IMG/VR virus record: IMGVR_UViG_3300043409_000185
Span: 1-45,119 of that record
Direction: 5' to 3' (one strand)
DNA from: a virus
Length of the DNA stretch: 45,119 bases
Below are positions 10,775 to 18,784 of the stretch, piece after piece. The translations under genes were made by a program, and so were the position numbers. The stretch's first letter is position 1. Every line of letters starts with the position of its first letter. Under the pieces are notes generated by a model, which saw only the letters and a list, made by a program, of their open reading frames with translations, had not been told where the DNA came from and did not search any database.

Positions 10775-11640
10775 ACAAACTGCAATGAAGCTATAACCCC
10801 GGGAGACTGTGGAATGGTGGGGGTAGACCCAGCAACTATAGTTGCAATAGTAACCGCCGTATTACTTCCATGCCACATAATCTCTATAAAGTCAGCAGCC
10901 GCTAATTGAATCATATAACTTAATGCCGCAATAAGCTGACCATCTACCCCACCATGACTACTGGGGACTGTAAAGATGCTGTTACTGTCGGCTATACCTG
11001 CTCCAGTAGGAGTGGTTGCGTTCTTCCTAAACCATATATCAATGTCATGAGCCGCAGTGTCAGTATTAATAAACTGAGTGCTGAACAGTAAAGTATATAT
11101 CCCTGCATCAGTCACAGTTAGCTTAGTTGCCATCGCCCCAGTTAAAGCTCTTGAGGTTACTGTTTGAGATACAGAGACAGTATACGTCCCTACACCCCCA
11201 CTTGAACCTGTTAACTGAACAACAACATAAGTATTTGCAGAAACCGTAGTGCCCGCTATTAACATCCCCGGAAATATAAGCCCTGTTAATCCAGAGGCTA
11301 CAGTTAGAACAGTTAATGCTATTGAGCCTGTAAACGCTGCTGATCTAGAGGCAACCGATACCCCGTTAGATATGTCCGTTGTGGCAAGGCGCATCGGGTA
11401 TTCAGTAGTTACATCCCCACCAGCTTGATTAGTGGTGTCGTAAAACGAGCCACAAGGTAAAGTAACTTCCAACCCAGACCCTATGAAATCCCCTGTAAAT
11501 GAATCAGCCTGCAGTGGAGTACGTGAGTCTAGCTGACTGAAGTAAATACCTAGTACCCGTATAAGCTGCGTGCTGTACTCTTGACTGTATTTCGCCGGAG
11601 GTACTGGCAACGGTGGAGCTTTGAACCGCGTCATCCCCAT
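10759..11640 (-). CDS. Virion protein with jelly-roll-like C-terminus and inserted Ig-like tail domain (293 aa)
   Basis: Three parts can be read. Residues 1-95 (PPAKYSQEYSTQLIRVLG...) are the conserved start of a common marine phage virion protein. Residues about 98-172 form a separate domain (FTGSIALTVLTVASGLTG ... GGVGTYTVSVSQTVTS) of the type repeated in many phage tail proteins. The last 120 residues (GIYTLLFSTQF, DIDIWFRKN, HGGVDGQL, DFIEIMWHG) look like a TNF/C1q-type jelly roll. Likely a tail spike, fiber or head decoration. Its ATG overlaps the stop of the 630-aa gene by one base (TAATG). Confidence 0.7.
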   Translation of the reverse strand: MGMTRFKAPPLPVPPAKYSQEYSTQLIRVLGIYFSQLDSRTPLQADSFTGDFIGSGLEVTLPCGSFYDTTNQAGGDVTTEYPMRLATTDISNGVSVASRSAAFTGSIALTVLTVASGLTGLIFPGMLIAGTTVSANTYVVVQLTGSSGGVGTYTVSVSQTVTSRALTGAMATKLTVTDAGIYTLLFSTQFINTDTAAHDIDIWFRKNATTPTGAGIADSNSIFTVPSSHGGVDGQLIAALSYMIQLAAADFIEIMWHGSNTAVTIATIVAGSTPTIPQSPGVIASLQFVSAIP

Positions 11641-13532
11641 TATCTTCTCCCGCTTGGCCTAGCGTCTACCCGGGGGCTACCCATCTGCCACTTAACCCCT
11701 ATGTCAGTAGAACTTATCTTTAATGCCATCTGTCTTGCACGGGCACGGATGAATACTTGGTTTGTATACTCGTCCACTGTTGTTTCTATAACGTCCTTGG
11801 AGTCTGAAGCATCCTCACTATACGGGCTACCGGGGAAACTACGTGGCCTAAGTGTCAATACCGCAGTAGGCGTTGGGTTTGCAGTCCTATCAGACCCATT
11901 AAAATTAACATCAGGTATTATCCGCTTGGTTAGCATGAGCTTATCGCCATCTTCTATATCTATGTCGTTTGACTGGATATAGGCTTCCATACCTAGAACA
12001 CCATCATCAACCCCGTATTCATGGTTGTATATGTACCCCACCTCAGTAGTAACATCATAGGTAACAGCCTGTGGATAAGTACGCAGAGCGCTATCGTTCC
12101 AAGCTGTACGCTCTATTGTGCCGTAGTACCAAATTTGTTCGAGGTAGTTATATATGGCGTAACTATCATTAATGTCGCTGTTCTTGCTTGGGTAGAACCA
12201 CCATACTTCATGGAACCCTTCGTTAGTGCCACATACAATTTGTGGAGCTTGGTTATAGTTTAAATTCTGGAAGATATGGTTACGCAGTGTGCAAGGGAGT
12301 GTCTCAACCCGTCCAGAGTAAGCGTAAAACTTATCCTGCCCCATCCAGAACGTAACATTATTTGCGGAGATAACTGCACGGGGGGAAATAATTGAAATAT
12401 TATCTGCGTACTCCTGTATCCCAAATACATCCGTTGTGCCTAAAAATTGCAGGGTATACAGGTTAGAATCTGTCCAAACGAGTATTTCTTGGCGTGATGG
12501 CAACGCCCGTATAATCCTAGACCCACGAGATATACGCAAAAACCCTGCAGAATTAGTAACAAGCGGGTTCCAAATAGTCGGTTCAGCCTGATCTGACCAA
12601 CGAATAAGTAAGGGGTCAGAGTCTCCGCCACCATAAGGAGTACACCCAAATGCAAGTAAGTTCCTACTTTGTGGGGATGTAAGTACCTGCATAGCCTCAT
12701 CTGGTACATCAGTAGCCCCAACTAGAGAAGAAAGCAACACCGCCCTAGTAGTAAAATTAGGGGTAACCCCAGTACCACGTTCCCAGTAATAGATAGGGCC
12801 ATTACGTATGTTCATTACCAGATTGTTATTAAGCAGAGTGTCATCAATATTGTCAAAGAACCAATCCCGCTGTGAGTAATATATAGGAACTGTTGAACCT
12901 GCCCCCCACCCATTACGCGCCCAAGCACCCGCCCCAAAGCCATACCCAGCAGTCCTAATTGCATACCCCGGATGAATTTGAAACTCAGCAGTAATAGCAG
13001 TACCCCCACCAGAAGTAGTAGAAGTAGCCGTTGTAGTAACTGTGATTATAAAGTTATTAGCGTCGGTAACAGAGACAATAACAAACTCAGAATTTAGTTC
13101 CGATGCAGGTACTCCACCTACCGGCCCTGTTGCGCCAGAAAAGGTAACATAGTCCCCAGCAAGGGCTCCGTTAACGGCTATATTAATATTTACATTCTTA
13201 GAGCCATTTGTAGTATCAAAGCAATTATCTGTAACTGCCGTAGTAAAAGTTGCCCGCAACGGGGTTATGTCGTAAAAGTTTGTACCTGCTTCCACATAGA
13301 CTTTTTTGTTTGTGCCTAGAGCAAGTAAATCATCTTGGTACGAGGTCAACCAGTTCCATACCTGCCTACAAACCCCAATAACAGCCGTTGTTGAGTACTT
13401 TGCCCAACCCCCTACTTTTTCTGGGTACCCAGAACGAAAGCGTATCTTATCGCATTGCCACCAACCACCTTCACCTGAGTAGTTAGTTTGATCCCGGTTT
13501 ATTCCGGGTTTTAGTTGAATTTTATTAAGCAT
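11640..13532 (-). CDS. Tail protein, nozzle-like candidate (630 aa)
   Basis: The N-terminal pattern QLKPGINRDQTNYSGEGGWW, CDKIRFRSGYPEKVGGW and FYDITPLRATF is a well-conserved signature in uncultured podovirus-like genomes. Repeated short blocks with Trp and Gly (FGAGAWARNGWGAG, LIRWSDQAEPTIWNPL, EILVWTDSNLYTLQF, VTFWMGQDKFYAYSG) fit a beta-propeller, as in the tail nozzle of T7-like phages. A short Ig-like insertion lies near residues 100-160. The size is slightly smaller than T7 gp12 (794 aa). The nozzle assignment is inference; tail or baseplate-like structural protein is well supported by context. Confidence 0.65.
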   Translation of the reverse strand: MLNKIQLKPGINRDQTNYSGEGGWWQCDKIRFRSGYPEKVGGWAKYSTTAVIGVCRQVWNWLTSYQDDLLALGTNKKVYVEAGTNFYDITPLRATFTTAVTDNCFDTTNGSKNVNINIAVNGALAGDYVTFSGATGPVGGVPASELNSEFVIVSVTDANNFIITVTTTATSTTSGGGTAITAEFQIHPGYAIRTAGYGFGAGAWARNGWGAGSTVPIYYSQRDWFFDNIDDTLLNNNLVMNIRNGPIYYWERGTGVTPNFTTRAVLLSSLVGATDVPDEAMQVLTSPQSRNLLAFGCTPYGGGDSDPLLIRWSDQAEPTIWNPLVTNSAGFLRISRGSRIIRALPSRQEILVWTDSNLYTLQFLGTTDVFGIQEYADNISIISPRAVISANNVTFWMGQDKFYAYSGRVETLPCTLRNHIFQNLNYNQAPQIVCGTNEGFHEVWWFYPSKNSDINDSYAIYNYLEQIWYYGTIERTAWNDSALRTYPQAVTYDVTTEVGYIYNHEYGVDDGVLGMEAYIQSNDIDIEDGDKLMLTKRIIPDVNFNGSDRTANPTPTAVLTLRPRSFPGSPYSEDASDSKDVIETTVDEYTNQVFIRARARQMALKISSTDIGVKWQMGSPRVDARPSGRR

Positions 13533-13550
13533 ATAACCCCTTAACCCAAC

Positions 13551-13778
13551 TTAATCTTCATTTAATTGCTGACTGCTCTCTGACCCACCCTTGAAGACTT
13601 GATAGGGTTTCGGAGTTGACGTGGCAGGCTTGATAGTTTTCAAGAACAGTTTGGGCAACGGCTTCAACACCAACGGTTTCTTCATCAAGAGATCTGGAGG
13701 GGTCGGGAAGTTCATTGTTCGCGGCGCTGTCGTGGAGCATCCTGAAACCACCAGACAAAGTACAAGTATCTTGAACAT
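13551..13778 (-). CDS. o-spanin (Rz1-like outer-membrane lipoprotein)
   Basis: A 75-residue protein with a lipoprotein signal: hydrophobic MFKILVLCLVVSGC, lipobox VSGC with lipidated Cys14, followed by a Pro-rich mature chain (PTPPDLL, KPLPKLF, STPKPY). It is nearly fully embedded, in another frame, inside the i-spanin gene (13558-14055), the classic Rz/Rz1 arrangement. In the final lysis step it would join the i-spanin across the periplasm and fuse inner and outer membranes. The nested layout and lipobox together make this call strong. Confidence 0.9.
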   Translation of the reverse strand: MFKILVLCLVVSGCSTTAPRTMNFPTPPDLLMKKPLVLKPLPKLFLKTIKPATSTPKPYQVFKGGSESSQQLNED

Positions 13779-14055
13779 AAACTTTCACCTCTTTAATTAT
13801 CTCTCTGCTCTTGCCCTGCACAATTTGTACCCGGTCCACGTATTTTGTGATCGTTTTGTCTGAAACCACACCCTGTTTGATGCCTGTCTCAATGGTATGC
13901 CTCTGCGCCTCGATTGTAGCCTCATAGCAAGACGATACCCCCCATTTGTGACCTACGTATAGCCCCGCAGAAAATAATGCAGCAGCGAGCGTTGTAGCGA
14001 TAGCAATCTTAGTGCCTAATGATAAAGCCTGTACCCCTGCTATAAAGGGTATCAC
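13558..14055 (-). CDS. i-spanin (Rz-like inner-membrane protein)
   Basis: A 165-residue protein from the GTG at 14055, which overlaps the endolysin stop (GTGA) and so is coupled to it; an ATG at 14106 would add 17 residues inside the endolysin gene and seems less likely. One N-terminal membrane helix (TKIAIATTLAAALFSAGLYV), then a periplasmic, helical region (TKYVDRVQIVQGKSREIIKE) as expected of Rz. Contains the o-spanin gene in an alternate frame. Together they disrupt the outer membrane of a Gram-negative host. Confidence 0.85.
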   Translation of the reverse strand: MIPFIAGVQALSLGTKIAIATTLAAALFSAGLYVGHKWGVSSCYEATIEAQRHTIETGIKQGVVSDKTITKYVDRVQIVQGKSREIIKEVKVYVQDTCTLSGGFRMLHDSAANNELPDPSRSLDEETVGVEAVAQTVLENYQACHVNSETLSSLQGWVREQSAIK

Positions 14056-14462
14056 GGTACAAAAGTTCTCTTGCCGGAAAGCGGCTTCCTCGTTCCAAGA
14101 TGGCACCAGCCGGGAGTTGATACGCTGGCCTCTCTATACAAGTCGTACTTAATCAGTGCATCAGGCTTCTCATCCAGCCATTTATCTAGGTGCTCACCGT
14201 GGTCGTAAATATCCACAGCCATACCTTGCTTGTGAGCAGACTTAGATGACCCTGTTGTACTTGTAGGAAGTCTGAAGCCGCCATCCCCACCTTTCGAGCC
14301 CGATATTTGGGTTTTGGTCTTGGGATTATTAACTGAAATTTCCCCCGTGTCAGTGACAAACGCAGCTATCAGATTGTTAACTCGATACAACAACGTCAGC
14401 GCATTGAGGTTGTACTCCACAGGGTGAGCCTTATCGCCAAAGTAGTCCTGTAGCGTAATCAT
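14052..14462 (-). CDS. Endolysin, peptidase M15 family
   Basis: A 136-residue zinc peptidase of the M15 (D-Ala-D-Ala carboxypeptidase / L-Ala-D-Glu endopeptidase-like) type. The SxHxxGxAxD motif is at S75, H77, G80, A82, D84 (SAHKQGMAVDIYDH) and the second zinc histidine is in GWCHLG at H121. It would cut peptide bonds in peptidoglycan. There is no signal peptide, so it needs the neighbouring holin-like proteins for export. It overlaps the upstream small membrane gene (4 bp) and the i-spanin. Confidence 0.88.
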   Translation of the reverse strand: MITLQDYFGDKAHPVEYNLNALTLLYRVNNLIAAFVTDTGEISVNNPKTKTQISGSKGGDGGFRLPTSTTGSSKSAHKQGMAVDIYDHGEHLDKWLDEKPDALIKYDLYREASVSTPGWCHLGTRKPLSGKRTFVP

Positions 14463-14647
14463 CGTATCGCCTCATGTGAAAAGTACCTGAGAATCATGCT
14501 ACCAGCATTTGAGACAAACAGCATAACAGCATAGGTTCCTTGTGGAATCATCATCTGAAAAGTCCCAGCGGCAAGTTCAAGTAAACTGAGCAGCAACAGC
14601 ATTATGCCATTTAGCCAGAGTAGTTTGGAATTGCGCTTGCGTTTCAT
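14459..14647 (-). CDS. Small two-helix membrane protein, holin candidate
   Basis: 62 residues: basic N-terminus (MKRKRNSK), a hydrophobic helix (LLWLNGIMLLLLSLLELAAG) and a second (YAVMLFVSNAGSMILRYF). Size, two membrane helices and position directly upstream of the endolysin fit a class II-like holin, which would open the inner membrane for the endolysin. Start overlaps the previous stop (ATGA) and its end overlaps the endolysin start. Three other small membrane proteins precede it, so which is the holin is uncertain. Confidence 0.7.
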   Translation of the reverse strand: MKRKRNSKLLWLNGIMLLLLSLLELAAGTFQMMIPQGTYAVMLFVSNAGSMILRYFSHEAIR

Positions 14648-14820
14648 TGCCTACCACGTTCAAGAATCTTATCAATCCGCTGGTGCGCCTCGGACAACGA
14701 TTTTTCATTGTGTTCCATGCGAAGGTGCATCCCTCGAATATCAGCCCTGATGCCCCCGTAAATAGCAGCGCCAACCACGATTTGGCCTATGATCCAAATT
14801 AGTATTTGTGGTTCACTCAC
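14644..14820 (-). CDS. Small membrane protein with C-terminal coiled coil (lysis cassette)
   Basis: From the GTG at 14820 (overlapping the previous stop as GTGA) the product is 58 residues: one membrane helix (ILIWIIGQIVVGAAIYGG) then a charged helical tail (HLRMEHNEKSLSEAHQRIDK) likely to form a coiled coil. An alternative GTG lies at 14832. Its place in the lysis cassette suggests a holin, antiholin or accessory lysis protein. No family recognised. Confidence 0.65.
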   Translation of the reverse strand: MSEPQILIWIIGQIVVGAAIYGGIRADIRGMHLRMEHNEKSLSEAHQRIDKILERGRQ

Positions 14821-14978
14821 AAAATCACCCACGATACCAGCACCCCAAAGGAGAACGCAGCAACAAGAATACCCGTGGCGATTACGCCGGAATTATTGCG
14901 GTTTGCAAGCCGCCAAAGGAAGCTGTCAACTGCTACCTCCGTTTTGGTTTTATGGCTTACACGTTTTTTCGTTTCCAT
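14817..14978 (-). CDS. Small protein with C-terminal membrane helix (53 aa)
   Basis: ATG at 14978 has a strong GGAGG site five bases upstream. The product has a basic, soluble N-terminus (METKKRVSHKTKTEVAVD) and one C-terminal hydrophobic segment (GVIATGILVAAFSFGVLVSW). It is packed by overlap into the lysis cassette, immediately upstream of the other small membrane proteins, so a part in lysis timing is a fair inference. I do not recognise a family. Confidence 0.65.
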   Translation of the reverse strand: METKKRVSHKTKTEVAVDSFLWRLANRNNSGVIATGILVAAFSFGVLVSWVIL

Positions 14979-14989
14979 GTTACCTCCGT

Positions 14990-15244
14990 TTACCAGAAAA
15001 ACATTATTGCAACGCCTGCTCCAGTGCCAAGTGCCCAGAAGATCAGGTCCAAACGACTGCCAGCACCAAAGTCATACCACGGCCTATCCTGATCGTATCT
15101 TTGATAAATCTCCCGCACTAATCCAGTCGTGGCACTAATCAGAGCAGCCATCCACAACTCGGTAATGAACGAGAATCCGACGACTAGAGCCGCACCTGCG
15201 ATTATGTGAAGTGGCTGGTCTACGAAGTCTTTATTGATGGTCAT
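14990..15244 (-). CDS. Small two-helix membrane protein at head of lysis cassette (84 aa)
   Basis: I choose the ATG at 15244 (AAAGG six bases upstream, one base after the previous stop) over an upstream in-frame ATG at 15307 that lies in the previous gene. Two hydrophobic segments: PLHIIAGAALVVGFSFITEL and LDLIFWALGTGAGVAIMFFW, separated by a charged loop (REIYQRYDQDRPWYD). It could be the holin or a holin partner. Similar small proteins occur near endolysins of marine phages, but I know of no functional data. Confidence 0.65.
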   Translation of the reverse strand: MTINKDFVDQPLHIIAGAALVVGFSFITELWMAALISATTGLVREIYQRYDQDRPWYDFGAGSRLDLIFWALGTGAGVAIMFFW

Positions 15245-15245
15245 T

Positions 15246-15548
15246 TCAAACCTTTGGATACTTTGCTTTGATAGTGGCAACTGCTGTTTCCCAATTAACT
15301 GTACCATTTACATGGTCCCAATACTGCATATCTAGCTGGTCTGTTATTGGTGGGTAGGCATCAGCACGTAGTCTCTGATATTCTTTAGTGTCATATTCTG
15401 CCTGTAGTCTTACCAGTTCAGCATCAATCTGATCCTGTGTTACTGGTGCTTCAGTTGGAACGTACCAAGTGATGACGCCACCTGTAATAGCACCTTGAAA
15501 TTCAGGAACCAGCGAACGGATCGCGTCTACTACTCTGGGCTTTCTCAT
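15246..15548 (-). CDS. Conserved phage protein downstream of tail fiber (100 aa)
   Basis: Soluble, 100 residues. The second half carries the pattern RADAYPPITDQLDMQYWDHV then NGTVNWETAVATIKAKYPK, which I recognise as common in small proteins encoded just after tail fibers in marine phages; no function is assigned to it that I know. Overlaps the fiber gene by four bases (ATGA). Possibly a fiber chaperone or tip protein; this is inference from position only. Confidence 0.65.
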   Translation of the reverse strand: MRKPRVVDAIRSLVPEFQGAITGGVITWYVPTEAPVTQDQIDAELVRLQAEYDTKEYQRLRADAYPPITDQLDMQYWDHVNGTVNWETAVATIKAKYPKV

Positions 15549-16756
15549 GCTGCTATCTCCATTAAGATAATTGTGGATGTGCTATCCGTAGCGACATCAA
15601 CCATCTGAAAATACGCCTCGCCGCTACTTGATGTGGTGGTCGCCGCGCCTTGTGTTTTGTACACTGTGGCAGATGTGGTAGCAGGGGAGTCTAGGTAGTT
15701 AATACAAGCCCTGCCATGTGATATATAGATATTATCCCCCTGCCCAAAATCGTTCGGAGCAGCGCCCGCAGAACCTTCGGCTGGGGTGAATATAGTTGTA
15801 CTGTCTCTGCGAATGCGTATCCCAGCAGCCATCCCAGTACCAACGGTGCGCGACATGCCGTAGGACTGACTCACTAGCACTAAAATTTTACTGGTTGAAA
15901 AAAGCGGGGTAATTGTTGCTGTCAACGTAGTATCGGTATAGGTTGTGCTGGCAACAGTAGTCGGTGTATTAGTCGTGCCTTGTACGACTTGCAGAACTGA
16001 ACCAGTAGGTAAGCCAATCTTTGCGATGCCTTGGCTAGATGCAGTTAGCGTGGTGAACGTGCCCGCCGCTGCCGCTGTCCCGCCAATCGCAGGTGGTGAG
16101 GCTAGATAGGTAGAGAATCCTGTACCTGAGACCGTGGAGGATGCTGCTAGCGTGGTGAACGTGCCCGCCGCTGCCGCTGTCCCGCCAATCGCAGGTGGTG
16201 AGGCTAGATAGGTAGAGAATCCTGTACCTGAGACCGTGGAGGATGCTGCTAGAGTAGTGAACGATCCTGTTGAGCCAGAGATAGTTGTCCCAGTTATAGC
16301 CCCGCCAGAGATTGTAGCGGAGGGGGTAGTAATAGCAGGGGTATAGTTACCAGATGCTACGACATTAGTACCATCAGCATATACCATCGCTGTTTTACCA
16401 GTAGGGATAGTAACCCCAGTCCCCGCTGACGTCTTTACCCGGATACTTTGTCCACCAGTAGTGTTGTTCTCAACTATGTACGGCTTGTTAATTGTGGGGA
16501 CAATAAGATCCCTAGTGGCTGTTAAACTACCTACCGATGTACAGTTTATAATATAATTTCTAGCCACCTGTGTAGCATTGGTGTCCGTAAGGGATATAGT
16601 TAGATTCGTATCGGTAGTGAAACTAGCAGTCGCCCGCCCTGAGATAGATTCTTGTATCGCAGTACCAAGATTGGTATTGGTTGTAGTACCCCACGTACCA
16701 CTTTGGTCCCCAGTACCAATAAGTTCAAATTTAAGTGTTGAATAAGTACTCGCCAT
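15545..16756 (-). CDS. Tail fiber protein (403 aa)
   Basis: Starts with STLKFELIGTGDQSGTWGTT and NTNLGTAIQESISG, a conserved opening of tail-fiber-like proteins in aquatic phages. The middle has Ser/Thr/Gly-rich beta repeats, including two identical 34-residue units containing STYLASPPAIGGTAAAAG and a partial third. The C-terminal 160 residues (GSVLQVVQGTTNTP, KILVLVSQSYGM, TIILMEIAA) look like a globular beta domain that could bind the host surface. Next to another repetitive fiber gene, so the host-recognition apparatus seems to lie here. Confidence 0.75.
   Translation of the reverse strand: MASTYSTLKFELIGTGDQSGTWGTTTNTNLGTAIQESISGRATASFTTDTNLTISLTDTNATQVARNYIINCTSVGSLTATRDLIVPTINKPYIVENNTTGGQSIRVKTSAGTGVTIPTGKTAMVYADGTNVVASGNYTPAITTPSATISGGAITGTTISGSTGSFTTLAASSTVSGTGFSTYLASPPAIGGTAAAAGTFTTLAASSTVSGTGFSTYLASPPAIGGTAAAAGTFTTLTASSQGIAKIGLPTGSVLQVVQGTTNTPTTVASTTYTDTTLTATITPLFSTSKILVLVSQSYGMSRTVGTGMAAGIRIRRDSTTIFTPAEGSAGAAPNDFGQGDNIYISHGRACINYLDSPATTSATVYKTQGAATTTSSSGEAYFQMVDVATDSTSTIILMEIAA
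16049..16252. repeat. 102-bp direct repeat, two copies, inside tail fiber gene
   Basis: Copies at 16049-16150 and 16151-16252 look identical and keep frame (34 residues each); a diverged partial third follows. Typical of recent fiber-shaft lengthening. Confidence 0.9.
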
Positions 16757-16765
16757 AATTACTCC

Positions 16766-18769
16766 TTAGGTGTCTATTTCTACCCAAACAACGGTATTCC
16801 CATCGTTTACAGTTTGCCAATTTGGTGTCTGTGCATCATTTATATCTTGCCAATTTGGTGTCTGTGCATCATTTACAGCTTGCCAGCTTGGTGTCTGTGC
16901 ATCATTTACAGCTTGCCAATTCGGAGTTTGCCCAGTGTTAACTTGGCCCCAGACTAATACTACTCCGGTTCTACCTATGGCTGCAACCCCTATTGGAGTC
17001 ACAACTGCCCCAACTGCTACACTTACTGATCCAACTGCCCCTGTACCTGCAACACCAGTGGGGTTTATAACTACCCCCAACGCTACAGTAACTGATCCAA
17101 CTGCACCTGTGCCTTCAACACCAGTAGGACTTACAACAGCCCCCAATGCTACAACTACTGTTCCAACTGCACCTGTACCTGCAACACCAGTAGGACTTAC
17201 AACTACACTCTCATGTACAACTACTGTTCCAACTGAACCAGTGGCTTCAACACCAGTAGGACTTACAACTACACTCTCATGTACAACTACTGTTCCAACT
17301 GCACCGGTGCCTACAACGCCCGTTACAAGAACAATTACAGCCCCGGGTACATCAACTAAGACGGTTCCAACTGCACCTGTACCTTCAACCCCCGTGGGAC
17401 TTACAACAGCCTTACCCGTTACAGTAACTGTTCCAACCGACCCAGTGGCTTCAACACCAGTAGGACTTACAACAGCTTTAGCAACTACAGTAACTGATCC
17501 AACTGAACCCGTACCTGCTTCTCCCGTTACCCCTACAACAGCTTTAGCAACTACACTTACTGTTCCAACCGACCCAGTGGCTTCAACCCCAGTAGGACTT
17601 ACAACAGCCCCAGCAGCTACAGTAACTGATCCAACTGAACCAGTAGCTTCAACGCCCGTAGGACTTACAACAGCTTTAGCAACTACAGTAACTGATCCAA
17701 CTGAACCCGTACCTGCTTCCCCCGTTACAGGAACATTTACACTTACCCCGCCATCCTGACCCCAAGGGTTATCCCCCCAAGTATTTCGCCCCCACCCTGA
17801 ATTAACCGCCGCAGTAACTGTTACATTCCCAACTGCACCAGTGGCTACCTCACCCGTTACCCCCACAACAGCTTTAGCAACTACAGTAACTGACCCAACG
17901 TCCCCTGTACCTGCTTCTCCCGTTACATCTACAACCGCCTTGGCAACTACACTTACTGTTCCAACTGCACCTGTACCTGCAACACCAGTAGGGCTTGCAA
18001 CACCATTATGGTTTACAGTAACTGATCCAACTGCACCTGTACCTTCAACCCCCGTAGGACTTACAACAGCTTTAGCAACTACAGTAACTGATTCAACTGA
18101 ACCTGTACCTGCTTCTCCCGTTACACTCGTGGATACACTAACACCGGCTTTAAATGTTGCAACAGCAGTGGACCACACGTTTGTAGTGGATAATGTTGCC
18201 CCATAGTTAACTGAGGTAGTTGCGGAAGTAATCTTAGTCGCTAAGGCGGTATTATTCCTAGTTGCCGCATTACCACCAGTAGAAGCAGACTCCCCAATTT
18301 CTACAGCGCCATTATCGTAAGCACTCCACGTGTAGATATTAATATTACTAAACAGAGCTACAACAAGCTCATCAGCCTGTGCCAAAACCCCTGTTAACCC
18401 TGTAGTGCCTGCAGTACTACTACCAGTATTAAGGTTTGTTTTATCAAGAGGAGGATCCAGAACCCCCGACCATTCAGAAGCTACCCCAGCAAATTTATTA
18501 GATGCCGCAAGAGTAAAAGTCCAAGTAGTACCCTCGCTCCCAGATGCGATCTTGTAATATATTGCGGAATCAATACCCGCGCCATTCCCTCCATTAGTAG
18601 CAAGGGAAGAAGAATGAGGTACTGCTGAGACTGTGGTATTCCCCACCCACGAAAACCCAAATACAACAAGGTTTCCTGCTTTGGGGGCTACGGGAAAAGT
18701 AAAGGTTACACTGGTGCCAGCGGCACCCCCGTTAGTATTTCTCTGGCTTGTTAGTTCTGCAATTGCCAT
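16766..18769 (-). CDS. Repetitive tail fiber/structural protein (667 aa)
   Basis: Residues 1-210 form a beta-rich N-terminal domain (TSVTFTFPVAPKAGNLVVFG, ASEWSGVLDPPLD). From about 216 to 612 there are seventeen 22-residue units of the type PTGVEGTGAVGSVTVVAKAV, five before and twelve after a spacer rich in Trp-Gly (SGWGRNTWGDNPWGQDGG). The C-terminus has four 11-residue units (QTPNWQAVNDA), a motif I have seen in other phage structural proteins. The periodic Val/Gly pattern suggests an extended beta shaft or string of small strands. Upstream, an HNH-type gene separates it from the other structural genes. Confidence 0.75.
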   Translation of the reverse strand: MAIAELTSQRNTNGGAAGTSVTFTFPVAPKAGNLVVFGFSWVGNTTVSAVPHSSSLATNGGNGAGIDSAIYYKIASGSEGTTWTFTLAASNKFAGVASEWSGVLDPPLDKTNLNTGSSTAGTTGLTGVLAQADELVVALFSNINIYTWSAYDNGAVEIGESASTGGNAATRNNTALATKITSATTSVNYGATLSTTNVWSTAVATFKAGVSVSTSVTGEAGTGSVESVTVVAKAVVSPTGVEGTGAVGSVTVNHNGVASPTGVAGTGAVGTVSVVAKAVVDVTGEAGTGDVGSVTVVAKAVVGVTGEVATGAVGNVTVTAAVNSGWGRNTWGDNPWGQDGGVSVNVPVTGEAGTGSVGSVTVVAKAVVSPTGVEATGSVGSVTVAAGAVVSPTGVEATGSVGTVSVVAKAVVGVTGEAGTGSVGSVTVVAKAVVSPTGVEATGSVGTVTVTGKAVVSPTGVEGTGAVGTVLVDVPGAVIVLVTGVVGTGAVGTVVVHESVVVSPTGVEATGSVGTVVVHESVVVSPTGVAGTGAVGTVVVALGAVVSPTGVEGTGAVGSVTVALGVVINPTGVAGTGAVGSVSVAVGAVVTPIGVAAIGRTGVVLVWGQVNTGQTPNWQAVNDAQTPSWQAVNDAQTPNWQDINDAQTPNWQTVNDGNTVVWVEIDT
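16814..16945. repeat. 33-bp repeat, four copies (11-residue QTPNWQ units)
   Basis: The core TTGCCAATTTGG (with small changes) recurs at 16814, 16847, 16880 and 16913, a strict 33-bp period, encoding the C-terminal 11-residue repeats of the 667-aa protein. Confidence 0.9.
16936..18124. repeat. 66-bp degenerate repeat array (22-residue units)
   Basis: About seventeen units of 66 bp, diverged but aligned in frame, encode the central shaft of the 667-aa protein. A few units differ in length and the array is broken once by the Trp-Gly spacer around 17750-17820. Because of the repeat, the antisense strand also stays open for long stretches. Confidence 0.85.
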
Positions 18770-18784
18770 CGGGGGTGTGCCTAT

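Noticed and set aside
10133-10909. 258-codon plus-strand open frame across both tandem arrays
   Set aside because: It lies opposite the cupin gene, has no plausible family and its length is due to the in-frame repeats.
14018-14106. Longer i-spanin start at ATG 14106
   Set aside because: It would lie deep inside the endolysin gene; the GTG at 14055 that overlaps the endolysin stop is the more natural coupled start.
16770-17759. 329-codon plus-strand open frame
   Set aside because: Antisense to the 22-residue repeat region; it stays open because of the repeated codon pattern and has low-complexity Pro/Thr content.
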